Assembly: GCF_030512175.1 (NCBI RefSeq)
Contig: NZ_JAULBL010000002.1
Span: 618,149 to 682,148, forward strand
Source: Paeniglutamicibacter sulfureus
GTDB lineage: Bacteria > Actinomycetota > Actinomycetes > Actinomycetales > Micrococcaceae
Direction of reading: 5' to 3'
Length of the DNA: 64,000 nt
Shown: piece by piece, positions 42,431 through 51,606 of the stretch
Position numbering within the stretch: position 1 is the first letter of the stretch
Layout of the letters: each line of letters begins with the position of its first letter
The notes under the pieces: generated by a model
Databases searched by the model: none
What the model saw: only the letters and a program-made list of their open reading frames with translations
What the model was told of the DNA's origin: nothing
Made by a program: the position numbers and the translations under genes

Positions 42431-43393
42431 TCAGAGCAACTGCCCGCCGCGCTTGCGCGCCTGCAACACCATGGTGCTCTGCAGGTGGGTCATCGACTTG
42501 CTCCACGAAGGATCCGACAGGAAGTCGTAAAGCTGAGCAGGGTTTGCGACCGTGATGTCGGCAACCAGCTGGCAGTCCCCGGCCACCGCGGCCGCGTAGC
42601 GGACCTCCGGACGCCTGGCCAGGGCCGCGCCGAGGGCCTCGACCTGGTGCGGGGCGGTGTGGATCCACAGCAGCGCCTCGGTGTTCAGCCCCAGCGCCTC
42701 GGGCTCGACTAGCGTGCGGATCGCCAGGTGGGAGTTGCGGATCAGCCAGTCGATGCGCCGGGACACCGTGGACTCCGACAACCTGACCTGGCGTGCGACG
42801 GCCTCCACGCTGGCGCGGCCGTCGCGCTGCAGGGCCTGGATGATCAGCTCGTCGTTTTCGGTGAGCCGGGCCGCTGCCTCGCGCACGCCCTGCTGCCGCG
42901 TGTCGTCCTGGGTCAGCTCGGTGTGCAGCGCGAGCTCCTCCGCGGCGGTCAGCACCCCGATGCGCCAGCCGCGGATGGTGCGGAAGTACTTCAGCACCGG
43001 ATAGGTCGAGCAGGAGATCAGCCCCGGGGTCGAGGGCACCTGCAAGGTGAGCAGCTCGTTCAAGGCATGCGCCTCGCAGATGACCTCGGCCACCACGTCG
43101 CCGACCCCCGTCACCATGTAGCTGAAGGTGGTGTCGGCGCGCTGGGCCAGCGATTCGCAGGCAAGTCTGGCCGTTCCCGGCGTGCACGCCAGGCGCATGA
43201 TGACCGACGATTCGCGCATGCGCAGGGCAGCGACGGTGATGGCCTTGGAGGCGAGAAGCTCCGAGCCCTGCCTCGCCACGGTGCGCTCGTGCTCGTCGAG
43301 CACCTGGGCGATCTTGCGCCAGGTGGCGCGGCCGTCCACCTGGAGGGCGCCGATGATGCGTTGTTGCAGTGCGCTGAGATCGCCTTGGGCCAT
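42431..43393 (-). CDS. Lrp/AsnC-family regulator with two repeat units
   Basis: The 320-residue protein is twice the usual AsnC/Lrp length. A first helix-turn-helix (LSALQQRIIGALQVDGRATWRKIAQVL) and ligand-type region are followed by a second helix-turn-helix (NDELIIQALQRDGRASVEAVARQVRLSESTVSRRIDWL) and a second sensing region. Such duplicated forms occur in actinobacteria. It lies between the amidase and FabH-like genes on the same strand and may control either. AAAGGGGA precedes the ATG at 43393; a longer in-frame start at 43522 lacks support. Confidence 0.85.
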   Translation of the reverse strand: MAQGDLSALQQRIIGALQVDGRATWRKIAQVLDEHERTVARQGSELLASKAITVAALRMRESSVIMRLACTPGTARLACESLAQRADTTFSYMVTGVGDVVAEVICEAHALNELLTLQVPSTPGLISCSTYPVLKYFRTIRGWRIGVLTAAEELALHTELTQDDTRQQGVREAAARLTENDELIIQALQRDGRASVEAVARQVRLSESTVSRRIDWLIRNSHLAIRTLVEPEALGLNTEALLWIHTAPHQVEALGAALARRPEVRYAAAVAGDCQLVADITVANPAQLYDFLSDPSWSKSMTHLQSTMVLQARKRGGQLL

Positions 43394-43528
43394 GGGGTCC
43401 CCTTTGTAGTGGAAGCTCGCCGACCACGGGTCGGCCAATGACTGGCAGGCAATGGCCGTGGCAACAGCGTATCCAATGCCCGTCCCGCTGTGGACTCCCG
43501 TGCAGGAACCAGCGCCCGGCACGCGCCA

Positions 43529-44971
43529 TTACCGGATTTCCTGTCCCTTCAGTCCTGTTGCAACCCACTGCGGCGCGCGCTCGGCGAAGCTCGTTCGCTG
43601 CTCAAAGTCTCGGGCGTAGCACAGTAGTTCCACGTCCTTGTAGTGGTTGGCCGTCATTTGCAGGCCCACGGGCAACCCGTCGGCGGTGAATCCGGCCGGT
43701 ATGGACAGTGCCGGCAGCGAAGTGCCGGAGATCAGGCATGCCGAGCGCATCCAGTCGAGGTAGGTGGTGGCCGGGACTCCGGCGATCTCCTGCGGGTAGC
43801 GCCAGCTGGCGTCGAAGGGCAGGACCTGTGCGGCGGGGCTCAGGAAGAGGTCGAACGTGGCGAAGAATTTCTGCACGGCGATTTCCAGCCGGGTTCGTGC
43901 CGCGGTGGTGGCGATCAGGTCCTCGGCGTCCAGCGCCCACCCCTTCTCGACATTCCAGATGACTTCCGGCTTGATGATCTCGCGCCGGGAACGCACCAGG
44001 TCGCCCAACATGGCGGCGAAATCGTACGCTCGGGTATTGCCGAAGACCAGGTCGGCTTCGCGCAGGTCGATGGAGGCCTCCTCGACATGCGCCCCGGCCT
44101 GTTCGAAGACGGCGATCTGCGCGTCCAGCACCTCCAGGACCTCCGGTTCGACCGGGACACCGATCCCAAAGTCCCTGCTGTAGCCGATCCGGATTCCGCG
44201 CAGCGCGTTTGGTTCCAGCTGCGCGAAGTCGCGGCCGGAGAGCGTGTTGGGTGTCAAGACCCTGTCGCTGTCGCCGGCGGTGGCCTCCATGAACAAGGCG
44301 ATGTCGTCCACGGTCCGCGCCATCGGTCCGCTGCGTGCCAGCCATGACCACGCATCCGTTGGCGCGGGCATGGGGATCACGCCGTAGGACGGGCGGAAGC
44401 CAACCACGTTGCAAAAGGATGCGGGGATGCGCAGCGAACCGCCCATATCCGAGCCCTCGCCCAGGGGCTGGATGCGGGCGGCAATGACGGCGGCAACGCC
44501 CCCGGAGGAGCCGCCGGCACTGAGCGCGGTGTCGTAGGGGTTCGTGGTGGTGCCGAAGACCTCGTTGAAGGTGTGGGAACCGGCCCCGAACTCGGGAACG
44601 TTGGTCTTGCCCGTCCGAATGGCCCCGGCCGCGGCCAGCCGCGCGATCTGCAGGTCGTCGGTCTGGGGAACGTTGTCCTTCAGGGCGAGCGAGCCCTGGG
44701 TCGTGAGCAGGCCCGCGGTGTTGAACGTGTCCTTGTGCGTCATCGGCAGTCCATGGAGCAGCCCGGTGGACTTGCCCTGCGCAGTGGCCTCATCGGCCTT
44801 CGCTGCGAGTTCGCGGGCGCGGTCGAAATCGGTGGTGACGACTGCATTGATCGGGCCATTGACCCGCTCGATCTGCTCGATGTGGCTCTCGAGGGCTTCC
44901 CGGGCCGACAGGTCGCAGCGCTTGATCGCTTCGGTCATCTCCCGGGCGCCCATGTCTTGAATCGCGTTCAC
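43529..44971 (-). CDS. Amidase signature family hydrolase
   Basis: The 480-residue protein has the Ser-Ser-Lys amidase fold: LPMTHKDTFNTAG with the catalytic lysine, and the glycine/serine signature SAGGSSGGVAAVIAARIQPLGEGSDMGGSLRIPASFCNVVGFRPSYG with the two catalytic serines, split here across its parts. It hydrolyses a carboxamide; the substrate is unknown. The GTG at 44971 lies 10 bases after AAGGA and gives a normal start (MNAIQDMGAREMTEAI); the ATG at 45127 reads through low-quality sequence. It diverges from the membrane protein at 45243. Confidence 0.86.
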   Translation of the reverse strand: MNAIQDMGAREMTEAIKRCDLSAREALESHIEQIERVNGPINAVVTTDFDRARELAAKADEATAQGKSTGLLHGLPMTHKDTFNTAGLLTTQGSLALKDNVPQTDDLQIARLAAAGAIRTGKTNVPEFGAGSHTFNEVFGTTTNPYDTALSAGGSSGGVAAVIAARIQPLGEGSDMGGSLRIPASFCNVVGFRPSYGVIPMPAPTDAWSWLARSGPMARTVDDIALFMEATAGDSDRVLTPNTLSGRDFAQLEPNALRGIRIGYSRDFGIGVPVEPEVLEVLDAQIAVFEQAGAHVEEASIDLREADLVFGNTRAYDFAAMLGDLVRSRREIIKPEVIWNVEKGWALDAEDLIATTAARTRLEIAVQKFFATFDLFLSPAAQVLPFDASWRYPQEIAGVPATTYLDWMRSACLISGTSLPALSIPAGFTADGLPVGLQMTANHYKDVELLCYARDFEQRTSFAERAPQWVATGLKGQEIR

Positions 44972-45242
44972 GTTTTCCACGTCCTTGCTTGATTGGTTGG
45001 TCGATCGGCGCTGGGCCGAGATTCCTGATGTCCACAGTCTGTGCGCGCCGCGGACCGTGTGAATAGTCTGGTCGGGAAATTGGTCCAGAATGCATGAAAA
45101 CGACAAATCCATGACGAAATCCCTCATTGGTTGCCAGAATCCCGGGGGCGGCGCAATCTGGAACGAAAGAGACGTGGCTCATAGTTTAGCCGGGAATGTG
45201 GCTGACGGCGGCGGCGTCGATGAGACCAAAGGAGAAGTTGCC

Positions 45243-45986
45243 GTGCCGCAAATCCACCCCCTCGCTGCAAACCCGACATCCACGGATATCTGGGCCGTGG
45301 CGAACACCCCGATCCTCTGGATCTGCGCACTGGGCGTCTTCGCCGTGATCTTCGTGCAGACCTATCTCTATATCAAGGCCGCCCGCCGCGCGGCGCCGCA
45401 CATCGGCATGCCGACGCGCGAACTGAAGGAATCCTTCCGGGCCGGGGCCGTCGCCTCCATCGGGCCTTCGCTGGCAGTGGTGCTGGTGGCCATCGCCCTC
45501 CTGGCGCTGTTCGGGACCCCGGCGGTGCTGGTCCGCATCGGGCTGATCGGCTCCGCCTCGACCGAAACGGCCTCGGCGTCCCTGGCGGCGATTTCCATGG
45601 GCACCGTGCTCGGCGGGCCCGAATACACGCAGCAGGTCTTCGCCGTCGCGTTCATGGCCATGTCCCTCTCGGGCGGCATGTGGATGCTCTCCACCCTGGT
45701 GCTGACCCCCGTGCTCAAGCGCGGCGGCAAGAAACTGGCGAAGGCCAATCCGGCGGTCATGGCACTGATCCCGGCCGCCGCATTGCTCGGCGCCTTTTCG
45801 ATGCTGGCCATCGCGGAGCTGCCCAAGTCCAACATCCACGCGGTCACCTTGATGATTTCCGCTGCAACCATGTGCCTGTGCCTCTTCCTGGCCAAGCTGC
45901 TCAAGGCGCGGTGGCTCAAGGAATGGGCGCTGGGCTTCGCCATCATGGTCGCCATCGCCGCCGCCTACCTGATGCACACGGCCTAG
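45243..45986 (+). CDS. Membrane protein, DUF5058-like
   Basis: The 247-residue protein has about six membrane helices. Between helices 1 and 2 lies RRAAPHIGMPTRELKESFRAGAVASIGPSLAVV, and further on LIGSASTETASASLAAISMG; I recognise this as the DUF5058 family, whose function I do not know. AAAGGAGAAG precedes the GTG at 45243. It is followed after 36 bases by a second membrane protein and then by an M20 hydrolase, all on one strand. A two-part carrier for the substrate of the hydrolase is a reasonable guess, not shown. Confidence 0.72.
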   Translation: MPQIHPLAANPTSTDIWAVANTPILWICALGVFAVIFVQTYLYIKAARRAAPHIGMPTRELKESFRAGAVASIGPSLAVVLVAIALLALFGTPAVLVRIGLIGSASTETASASLAAISMGTVLGGPEYTQQVFAVAFMAMSLSGGMWMLSTLVLTPVLKRGGKKLAKANPAVMALIPAAALLGAFSMLAIAELPKSNIHAVTLMISAATMCLCLFLAKLLKARWLKEWALGFAIMVAIAAAYLMHTA

Positions 45987-46022
45987 CCCCGCGTTCCCTG
46001 CAAACAAGAAAGCAGAAAAACC

Positions 46023-46745
46023 ATGACCACCCCCGTCGCCACCCATTCCGATGCCTCCATGGCCCGTTTTGAATCCGAGACCACGCGCTACGGATCCCTG
46101 ACCATGCTTGCCGGTCTCGTCTTCTCGCTGCTCGGACCCGTCTACCTGGTCTTCTTCTCGGGCCTGGAGATCACCGGACCCATGGTCTGGATCGCGTTCG
46201 CCGCGGTCGCGGCCACCTTCGGGGTCTTTTGGTTCGTCGAGCCGCTGACCTACTTCCCGATCCTCGGCTCGGCCGCGATGTACCAGGCGTTCATGATCGG
46301 GAACATCTCCAACAAACTGCTCCCCGCCGCCATCGTTGCCCAGTCCAGCATCAACGCCAAGCCCGGAACCCGGCGCGGCGACCTGGCGGCCGTGATGGCC
46401 ATCGGCGGGGCGGCCACCGTCCACCTGACCAGCCTGTTGGTCTTCGTCGGGCTGCTGGGCACGTGGCTGGTCTCGCTGGTCCCCGCCAGCATGATCGAGG
46501 TCGCCCGCCTCTACATCCTGCCCGCGCTCATGGGGGCCGTGCTCGTGCAGGCGATCGTGAGCATGAAGCGCCTGCGGCCGACAGTGATCGCGGTGGCCCT
46601 TGCCCTGCTGGTCCAATTCGTCATCGTCCCCGCCGCACCAAAGATGGCCCTCTTCGCCACCGCGCTGGTGGTCGTCTGCTCGATCATCCTCTCCTGGGTG
46701 CTGCGGGACCGAAAAGAAGTCCACACCGCCGTCGAAGTCGACTGA
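46023..46745 (+). CDS. Uncharacterised membrane protein, partner of the DUF5058-like protein
   Basis: The 240-residue protein has about six to seven membrane helices after a hydrophilic N-terminus of about 25 residues. The segment FPILGSAAMYQAFMIGNISNKLLPAAIVAQSS is its most distinctive part. I cannot assign it to a family with confidence. It lies between the DUF5058-like gene and the M20 hydrolase gene with gaps of 36 and 66 bases, so the three are probably one operon. Confidence 0.7.
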   Translation: MTTPVATHSDASMARFESETTRYGSLTMLAGLVFSLLGPVYLVFFSGLEITGPMVWIAFAAVAATFGVFWFVEPLTYFPILGSAAMYQAFMIGNISNKLLPAAIVAQSSINAKPGTRRGDLAAVMAIGGAATVHLTSLLVFVGLLGTWLVSLVPASMIEVARLYILPALMGAVLVQAIVSMKRLRPTVIAVALALLVQFVIVPAAPKMALFATALVVVCSIILSWVLRDRKEVHTAVEVD

Positions 46746-46811
46746 TCCAACCCTCCGCCGGCCTCCGCCACACGCGGCGCCGGACACCGAACGAAAGGAA
46801 GCACCCACATC

Positions 46812-48020
46812 ATGACCGCACCCACCCTGGACCTCGAGGGCATCGCCACCGACTGGATGCACGAGCAGTACCTGCACCTGCACCGGCATCCCGAACTCTC
46901 CATGCAGGAGCACGAAACCGCCGCCTACATCCAGGCGCGACTGGCCGAACTCGGCATCGAGAACTTCCGCTGCGGCGGCACGGGCGTGGTGGGAATCCTG
47001 CGCAACGGTCCGGGCAAGACCGTGGCCTTCCGCGCCGACACCGACGGGCTGCCGATCAAGGAGGACACCGGGGCCGACTACGCCTCGACGGCGACCTCGC
47101 ATTTGCCCGACGGCACCGAGGTCCCGGTCATGCACGGCTGCGGCCACGACACCCATGTCGCGGTGCTGCTGGCCGCGGCGCGATTCCTCGCGGAAAACAA
47201 GCCGGCGTGGCACGGGACGCTGGTGCTGGTGTTCCAGCCCGGGGAGGAAACCGGCGCCGGGGCCCGGGCCATGGTCCAGGACGGACTCTGGGAGCGGGCG
47301 CCGCGGCCCGACGTCGTGCTCGGACAGCATGTCTTTCCCTACGCGGCCGGATCCGTGCACATTTCCTCCGGCACCGCGATGGCCCTGGCCGACGCCCTGA
47401 AGGTGACCCTGCACGGGAAGCAGTCCCACGGCTCACAGCCGCAGGACTCCATCGACCCGATCCTGCTCGGCGCCCACATCATTGCCAGGCTGCAGGGGAT
47501 CGTTTCCCGGGAGCTGGCACCGACAACGCCGGCGGTGGTGACGGCGGGGACGTTCCACGCCGGCCTGAAGGAAAACATCATTCCCGACCGCGCCGAATTC
47601 ACGCTCAATGTCAGGACGCTGACTCCCGAGGTCCGCGCCACGGTGCTGGAGGCGATCACCCGGATCGTCAACGCGGAGGCCCAGGCCTCCAATGCGCCCG
47701 CACCCGACATCGAGCACGTCTACGACTTCCCGCGCTGCTACAACGATCCGGACCAGACGCAGTCGGTCATCGCGTCGCTGCGCGCCGAGCTGGGCCAGGA
47801 GCAGGTGGTCCTGGCCCCGCCGGTTATGGGCAGCGAGGACGTGGGGTGGCTCGGCGATTCCATCGACGTGCCCACCGTCTACTGGTTCTTCGGGGGATTC
47901 CCCGCGAACCAGGAGCATCCGCCGGTGAACCACTCGCCGTATTTCCTGCCCGAGATGGAACCGACCCTTTCGGCCGGGGTCCGGGCGGCGGTGGCGGCCA
48001 TTTCGGGCTACCTGGCCTAG
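46812..48020 (+). CDS. M20-family amidohydrolase (hippurate/indole-acetyl amino acid hydrolase type)
   Basis: The 402-residue protein belongs to the HipO/AbgB branch of M20 metallohydrolases. Signatures are LHRHPELSMQEHET, FRADTDGLPIKEDTG, the metal site MHGCGHDTHVAVLLAAA, FQPGEETGAGARAM with the catalytic glutamate, and the C-terminal PPVMGSEDVG. These enzymes cleave N-acyl amino acids or dipeptides. It is the third gene after two membrane proteins. GAAAGGAAG precedes the ATG. Confidence 0.9.
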   Translation: MTAPTLDLEGIATDWMHEQYLHLHRHPELSMQEHETAAYIQARLAELGIENFRCGGTGVVGILRNGPGKTVAFRADTDGLPIKEDTGADYASTATSHLPDGTEVPVMHGCGHDTHVAVLLAAARFLAENKPAWHGTLVLVFQPGEETGAGARAMVQDGLWERAPRPDVVLGQHVFPYAAGSVHISSGTAMALADALKVTLHGKQSHGSQPQDSIDPILLGAHIIARLQGIVSRELAPTTPAVVTAGTFHAGLKENIIPDRAEFTLNVRTLTPEVRATVLEAITRIVNAEAQASNAPAPDIEHVYDFPRCYNDPDQTQSVIASLRAELGQEQVVLAPPVMGSEDVGWLGDSIDVPTVYWFFGGFPANQEHPPVNHSPYFLPEMEPTLSAGVRAAVAAISGYLA

Positions 48021-48031
48021 AAACCAAACGG

Positions 48032-48062
48032 GTGCGGAAGGCGACGATGTCTCCTTCCGCAC
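48032..48062 (+). terminator. Terminator after M20 hydrolase gene
   Basis: A 10-bp stem (48032-48041 with 48053-48062) with an 11-base loop follows the stop by 12 bases. The T run is short (TT). Confidence 0.6.
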
Positions 48063-48234
48063 TTGCATGTTCCGGCCCGGCACCGCCTCATCTTCCCGTC
48101 CTCCGGTGCGGGGTAGTGGCCGTCCACAGTCCGTCGGATGAAGGCGCTGTCGCGAGGTGTGCCGGCGCATCCGGCGGGCTTGGAGGTGGAGCTGGTCAAC
48201 GTCCTGCGGGTGGGATTACGCCAGCGACAACAGT

Positions 48235-48260
48235 CGTATCGTGAGCCGATACACGATACG
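48235..48260. promoter_or_regulatory. HigA-type operator
   Basis: CGTATCGTG and CACGATACG are perfect 9-bp inverted arms around an 8-base spacer, ending 8 bases before the toxin start codon. This is the place where an antitoxin would repress the operon. Confidence 0.75.
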
Positions 48261-48268
48261 GTAATTTC

Positions 48269-48562
48269 GTGATCGTCAGTTTCCGGCACAAGGGGTTGGA
48301 AGCGCTCTATCGCGACAATTCCAAGAAGGACGTGCAGCCCGCGCCTGGGGCCAAGCTCCTCCGCATCTTGGGCGTGCTCGATATTGCGCAAACACCGCCT
48401 GACCTCGCCATTCCCTCGTTCCGCACGCATGAGCTCAAGGGCGACCTTGCCGGACACTTCTCGATCTGGGTCAACGGCAATTGGCCTGTGACGTTCCGAT
48501 TCGCTGGACAAGACGTCGAGCTCGTTGACTACAGGACTACCACTGAAGGAACAGCACCATGA
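48269..48562 (+). CDS. higB: HigB-like toxin (RelE superfamily)
   Basis: The 97-residue protein matches HigB ribosome-dependent mRNA interferases: [11 protein letters not shown] at the start, then [41 protein letters not shown] and VDYRTT at the end. It starts with GTG just after the operator. The toxin gene comes first and overlaps the antitoxin start by 4 bases (ATGA), the normal HigBA order. Confidence 0.88.
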   Translation: MIVSFRHKGLEALYRDNSKKDVQPAPGAKLLRILGVLDIAQTPPDLAIPSFRTHELKGDLAGHFSIWVNGNWPVTFRFAGQDVELVDYRTTTEGTAP

Positions 48563-48840
48563 TGAAGAACCCACCGCACCCGGGTGAGATCATTCGCGAA
48601 GACGTGCTCGCCGAACTCGGCTTGACCGTCGCTGAAGCCGCGCTGAGGTTGGGGGTCTCCCGCGTGACCCTGAGCCGCGTTGTCAACGGACGTGCCGGCA
48701 TCAGCCCGAACCTGGCCGTCAGGCTGGAGCTTGCCGGGACCGGTACCGCCCGAGGATGGCTTGCCATGCAGGTGAACTATGACCTTGCCCGGGAGCTGAA
48801 CGGCAAGACACACGACGTGAAACCACTCGACGCCGCCTGA
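48559..48840 (+). CDS. higA: HigA-like antitoxin (XRE family)
   Basis: The 93-residue protein has a helix-turn-helix of the HigA type ([43 protein letters not shown]). It should neutralise HigB and, with it, bind the inverted repeat at 48235. A second in-frame ATG follows three bases later. A strong terminator lies 11 bases after the stop. Confidence 0.9.
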   Translation: MMKNPPHPGEIIREDVLAELGLTVAEAALRLGVSRVTLSRVVNGRAGISPNLAVRLELAGTGTARGWLAMQVNYDLARELNGKTHDVKPLDAA

Positions 48841-48851
48841 ACAGTGGGCTA

Positions 48852-48898
48852 AACACGGGCACTCCCACGCTTCGATGAAGTGTGGGAGTGCCCGTGTT
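48852..48898. terminator. Bidirectional terminator between higA and thiolase
   Basis: A perfect 17-bp stem (48852-48868 with 48882-48898) with a 13-base loop lies between the convergent stops at 48840 and 48935. Confidence 0.88.
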
Positions 48899-48934
48899 CG
48901 CGTTCGGCCAATGTGAGGCCCGAGCTTGTTGGCG

Positions 48935-50104
48935 CTACAGCGCCCTTAGAATCACGGCGCTTCCCTGTCCGCCGCCGCCGCAGATGCCGGTGGCGCCCAC
49001 GGATCCGGCGCCGAGCTCGGCGAGCTGGCGGGCAAGGGTGCCGACGATCCGGGCGCCCGAGGCACCGATCGGGTGGCCCAGGGCGATGGCCCCGCCCTTG
49101 GCGTTGACGATCTCCGGGTCGATGCCGAGCTTCGCGGTGGAGCGCACGCCCACGGCGGCAAAGGCCTCGTTGATCTCGACCGCCTTAAGATCCGCCGGCG
49201 CAATGCCGGTGCCTTCCAGTGCGGCCAGGATGGCATTGGCCGGCTGTTCGTGCAGCGTGACGTCGGGCCCTGCCACCAGGGCGTGGGAGACGATCTCGGC
49301 CATTGGCTTGATGCCAAGGCGTTCGGCGGCGGCCTTGCTGACCAAGACCACCGCGGCGGCGCCGTCGGTGATCTGCGAGGCGTTGCCCGCGGTGATGGTT
49401 CCCTCCTTGCTGAAGGCGGGGCGCAGCTTGCCCAGGGAATCGACGGTGGTGTCGGCGCGGATGCCGTCATCGGCGGAGACGACGGTGTCCCCGCGCCGGG
49501 AGGAGATGGTGAAGGGTGCGATCTCCCCGGCGTGGAAGTCGGCTGCCGCGGCGGCCAGCTGGTGCGAGCGGGCGGAGAACTCGTCCTGCTCCGCACGCTT
49601 GATGCCCATGGAAGTGTTGCCGTCCTCGGTGGATGAGCCCATGGAACGCTTTTCAAACGCGTCGGTGAGTCCGTCGAATTCGAGGGTGTCGATCATTTCG
49701 ATGGCACCGTACTTGGTTCCGGCCCGGGCGCGCTGGACGTGGGGTGCCAGCGACATGGATTCCTGGCCGATGGCCACCACCACGTCTGCCTCCCCGGCGT
49801 CGATCATGCGGGTTCCCGCCACGACGGCCTCGGTGCCCGAGAGGCACACTGCATTCAGCGTCAGGGCAGGGATGTTGAGGCCGATGCCCGCGCCGACGGC
49901 GGACTGGCGTGCCGGGTTCTGCCCGGCACCGGCCTGCAGCACTTGGCCGGCGAAGACGCGCTGGACTTGGTCGGCGGGGATCCCTGCACGTTCGAGCGCC
50001 GCAGCGGCGGCGTGGGCTCCCAAGTCAGTGGCCGACACGGTGCCGAAGGCCCCGTTGAATCGGGCAAAAGGGGTGCGGGCGTACCCGGCGATCAGTGCGC
50101 TCAT
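48935..50104 (-). CDS. Acetyl-CoA C-acetyltransferase (thiolase)
   Basis: The 389-residue thiolase has Cys87 ([11 protein letters not shown]), His344 ([10 protein letters not shown]) and Cys375 (ICGGGGQG). It would split acetoacetyl-CoA into two acetyl-CoA. Its start overlaps the scoB stop by 4 bases, so it belongs to the scoAB operon, which supports acetoacetyl-CoA as substrate. Confidence 0.9.
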   Translation of the reverse strand: MSALIAGYARTPFARFNGAFGTVSATDLGAHAAAAALERAGIPADQVQRVFAGQVLQAGAGQNPARQSAVGAGIGLNIPALTLNAVCLSGTEAVVAGTRMIDAGEADVVVAIGQESMSLAPHVQRARAGTKYGAIEMIDTLEFDGLTDAFEKRSMGSSTEDGNTSMGIKRAEQDEFSARSHQLAAAAADFHAGEIAPFTISSRRGDTVVSADDGIRADTTVDSLGKLRPAFSKEGTITAGNASQITDGAAAVVLVSKAAAERLGIKPMAEIVSHALVAGPDVTLHEQPANAILAALEGTGIAPADLKAVEINEAFAAVGVRSTAKLGIDPEIVNAKGGAIALGHPIGASGARIVGTLARQLAELGAGSVGATGICGGGGQGSAVILRAL

Positions 50105-50751
50105 GCTGCTGCTTCTTCCTCAAGGTCAATGGTGAATGGTGCGCCGGTGGTTTCGCGCAGGGACTCGACGGTGATTCCGGGGGCCATGGCGCGCAGCACC
50201 AAGGCGGCATCGAGCACGTCGAACACGGCACGGTCGGTGATGATCCTGTCCACCACGCCGACGCCGGTCAGCGGCAGGTCGCAGGTTTCGACGATCTTCG
50301 GGGTGCCGTCCTTGGCCACGTGGTCGGTGATCACGATGACGCGCGGGGTGCCGGCCACCAGATCCATGGCCCCGCCCATGCCCTTGACGAGCTTGCCGGG
50401 GATGGTCCAGTTGGCCAGGTCGCCGTTGGCGGCGACCTGCAGGGCGCCGAGGATCGCGGTGGCCACATGCCCGCCGCGGATCATGCCGAAGGAGGTGGCC
50501 GAGTCGAAGTAGCTGCCGCCGGGCAGCAGGGTGACGGTCTGCTTGCCGGCGTTGATCAAGTCGGCGTCCTCTTCCCCCTCGTAGGGGAAGGGGCCCATGC
50601 CCAGCAGGCCGTTCTCGGACTGCAGGGTGACGTTCACGCCCTCGGGCAGGTTGTTGGCCACCAGGGTCGGGATGCCGATGCCCAGGTTCACGTACTGGCC
50701 GTCGGTCAGTTCGCTTGCGGCAATTGCCGCCATTTCATCGCGTGTCCACAT
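50101..50751 (-). CDS. scoB: 3-oxoacid CoA-transferase, beta subunit
   Basis: The 216-residue B subunit has catalytic Glu46 in [10 protein letters not shown], and [23 protein letters not shown]. With ScoA it moves CoA from succinyl-CoA to acetoacetate. It lies 5 bases after the scoA stop and overlaps the thiolase start by 4 bases. It is a different lineage from pcaJ in this window, with [25 protein letters not shown] typical of acetoacetate enzymes. Confidence 0.9.
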   Translation of the reverse strand: MWTRDEMAAIAASELTDGQYVNLGIGIPTLVANNLPEGVNVTLQSENGLLGMGPFPYEGEEDADLINAGKQTVTLLPGGSYFDSATSFGMIRGGHVATAILGALQVAANGDLANWTIPGKLVKGMGGAMDLVAGTPRVIVITDHVAKDGTPKIVETCDLPLTGVGVVDRIITDRAVFDVLDAALVLRAMAPGITVESLRETTGAPFTIDLEEEAAA

Positions 50752-50756
50752 GTTGG

Positions 50757-51461
50757 CTATGCCTCCTGGCGGACGCGCACGGTCCGCTGTTCGATGTCCT
50801 TGATGCCGTCGGTGGCGACGACGTGCTGCACGAAGATGCCCGGGGTGTCCACGAGGGACGGGTTCAGGTAGTCCTCGTGGATGAGCTCCGCCTCGGCGAA
50901 GGTCACCCGCCCGGCCGCCGCGACCAGCGGGTTGAAGTTCCGCGCCGTCATCCGGTAGCGCAGGTTGCCTTCCGGGTCGGCCTCGAAGGCGCGGACCAGG
51001 GAAATGTCCGCGATGATGCCGCGTTCCAGGATCGCGGCGCGGCCGTCGAATTCCATGGTTTCCTTGCCCTCGGCGACCGGGGTGCCCACGCCGGTGGGGG
51101 TGTAGAAGGCGGGGATGCCCGCACCCCCGGCGCGCAGCCGCTCGGCCAGCGTGCCCTGCGGGACGAACTCGACCTCGAGCTCTTTATTGAGGAACTGCTG
51201 GGCGAAGAGTTTGTTCTCGCCCACATAGGAGGCCAGGACCTTGGAGACCTGCTTGTTTTCCAACAGCACGCCCAGACCCTTGCCGTCCACGCCCATGTTG
51301 TTCGAGACGATGGTGAGCCCGGTGGCGCCAGAGTCGCGCAGGGCGGTGATGAGTCGGTTGGGGATTCCGCTGAGGCCGAAACCGCCAACCGCAATGGTCA
51401 TTCCATCGCGCACGGTTGCGGCCAACGCCGCAGCGGCGTCGCCGATGACTTTCGTTGCCAT
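50757..51461 (-). CDS. scoA: 3-oxoacid CoA-transferase, alpha subunit
   Basis: The 234-residue A subunit has the CoA-binding start [45 protein letters not shown] and [26 protein letters not shown] precedes the ATG at 51461. It is the first gene of scoA-scoB-thiolase and diverges from an IclR gene that is its likely regulator. Confidence 0.9.
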   Translation of the reverse strand: MATKVIGDAAAALAATVRDGMTIAVGGFGLSGIPNRLITALRDSGATGLTIVSNNMGVDGKGLGVLLENKQVSKVLASYVGENKLFAQQFLNKELEVEFVPQGTLAERLRAGGAGIPAFYTPTGVGTPVAEGKETMEFDGRAAILERGIIADISLVRAFEADPEGNLRYRMTARNFNPLVAAAGRVTFAEAELIHEDYLNPSLVDTPGIFVQHVVATDGIKDIEQRTVRVRQEA

Positions 51462-51606
51462 GGTTCTCCTTGTGTCGTCCACGATGTGGAATGCTCCGAT
51501 GTCCTGCTTTGACCGTACCGATCCGGTGATATCCCGGTCAATGGATCGGGCCTATGTGACCTGGATTGCTCGATGGGTGGTTAGTTGGCTGAATCTCGAC
51601 CATAAT

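Noticed and set aside
42405-43568. A 387-codon minus-strand frame overlapping the Lrp-type regulator in another frame
   Set aside because: The translation is Arg/Gly/His-rich, while the other frame has two clear helix-turn-helix motifs.
45186-47429. A 747-codon minus-strand frame opposite the membrane proteins and M20 hydrolase
   Set aside because: The translation is Gly/Asp/His/Gln-rich without domain features and lies opposite three well-supported genes.
48063-48234. Possible gene tail between the M20 hydrolase and higB
   Set aside because: No frame gives a recognisable protein, and the stretch already holds the terminator flank and the HigA operator.
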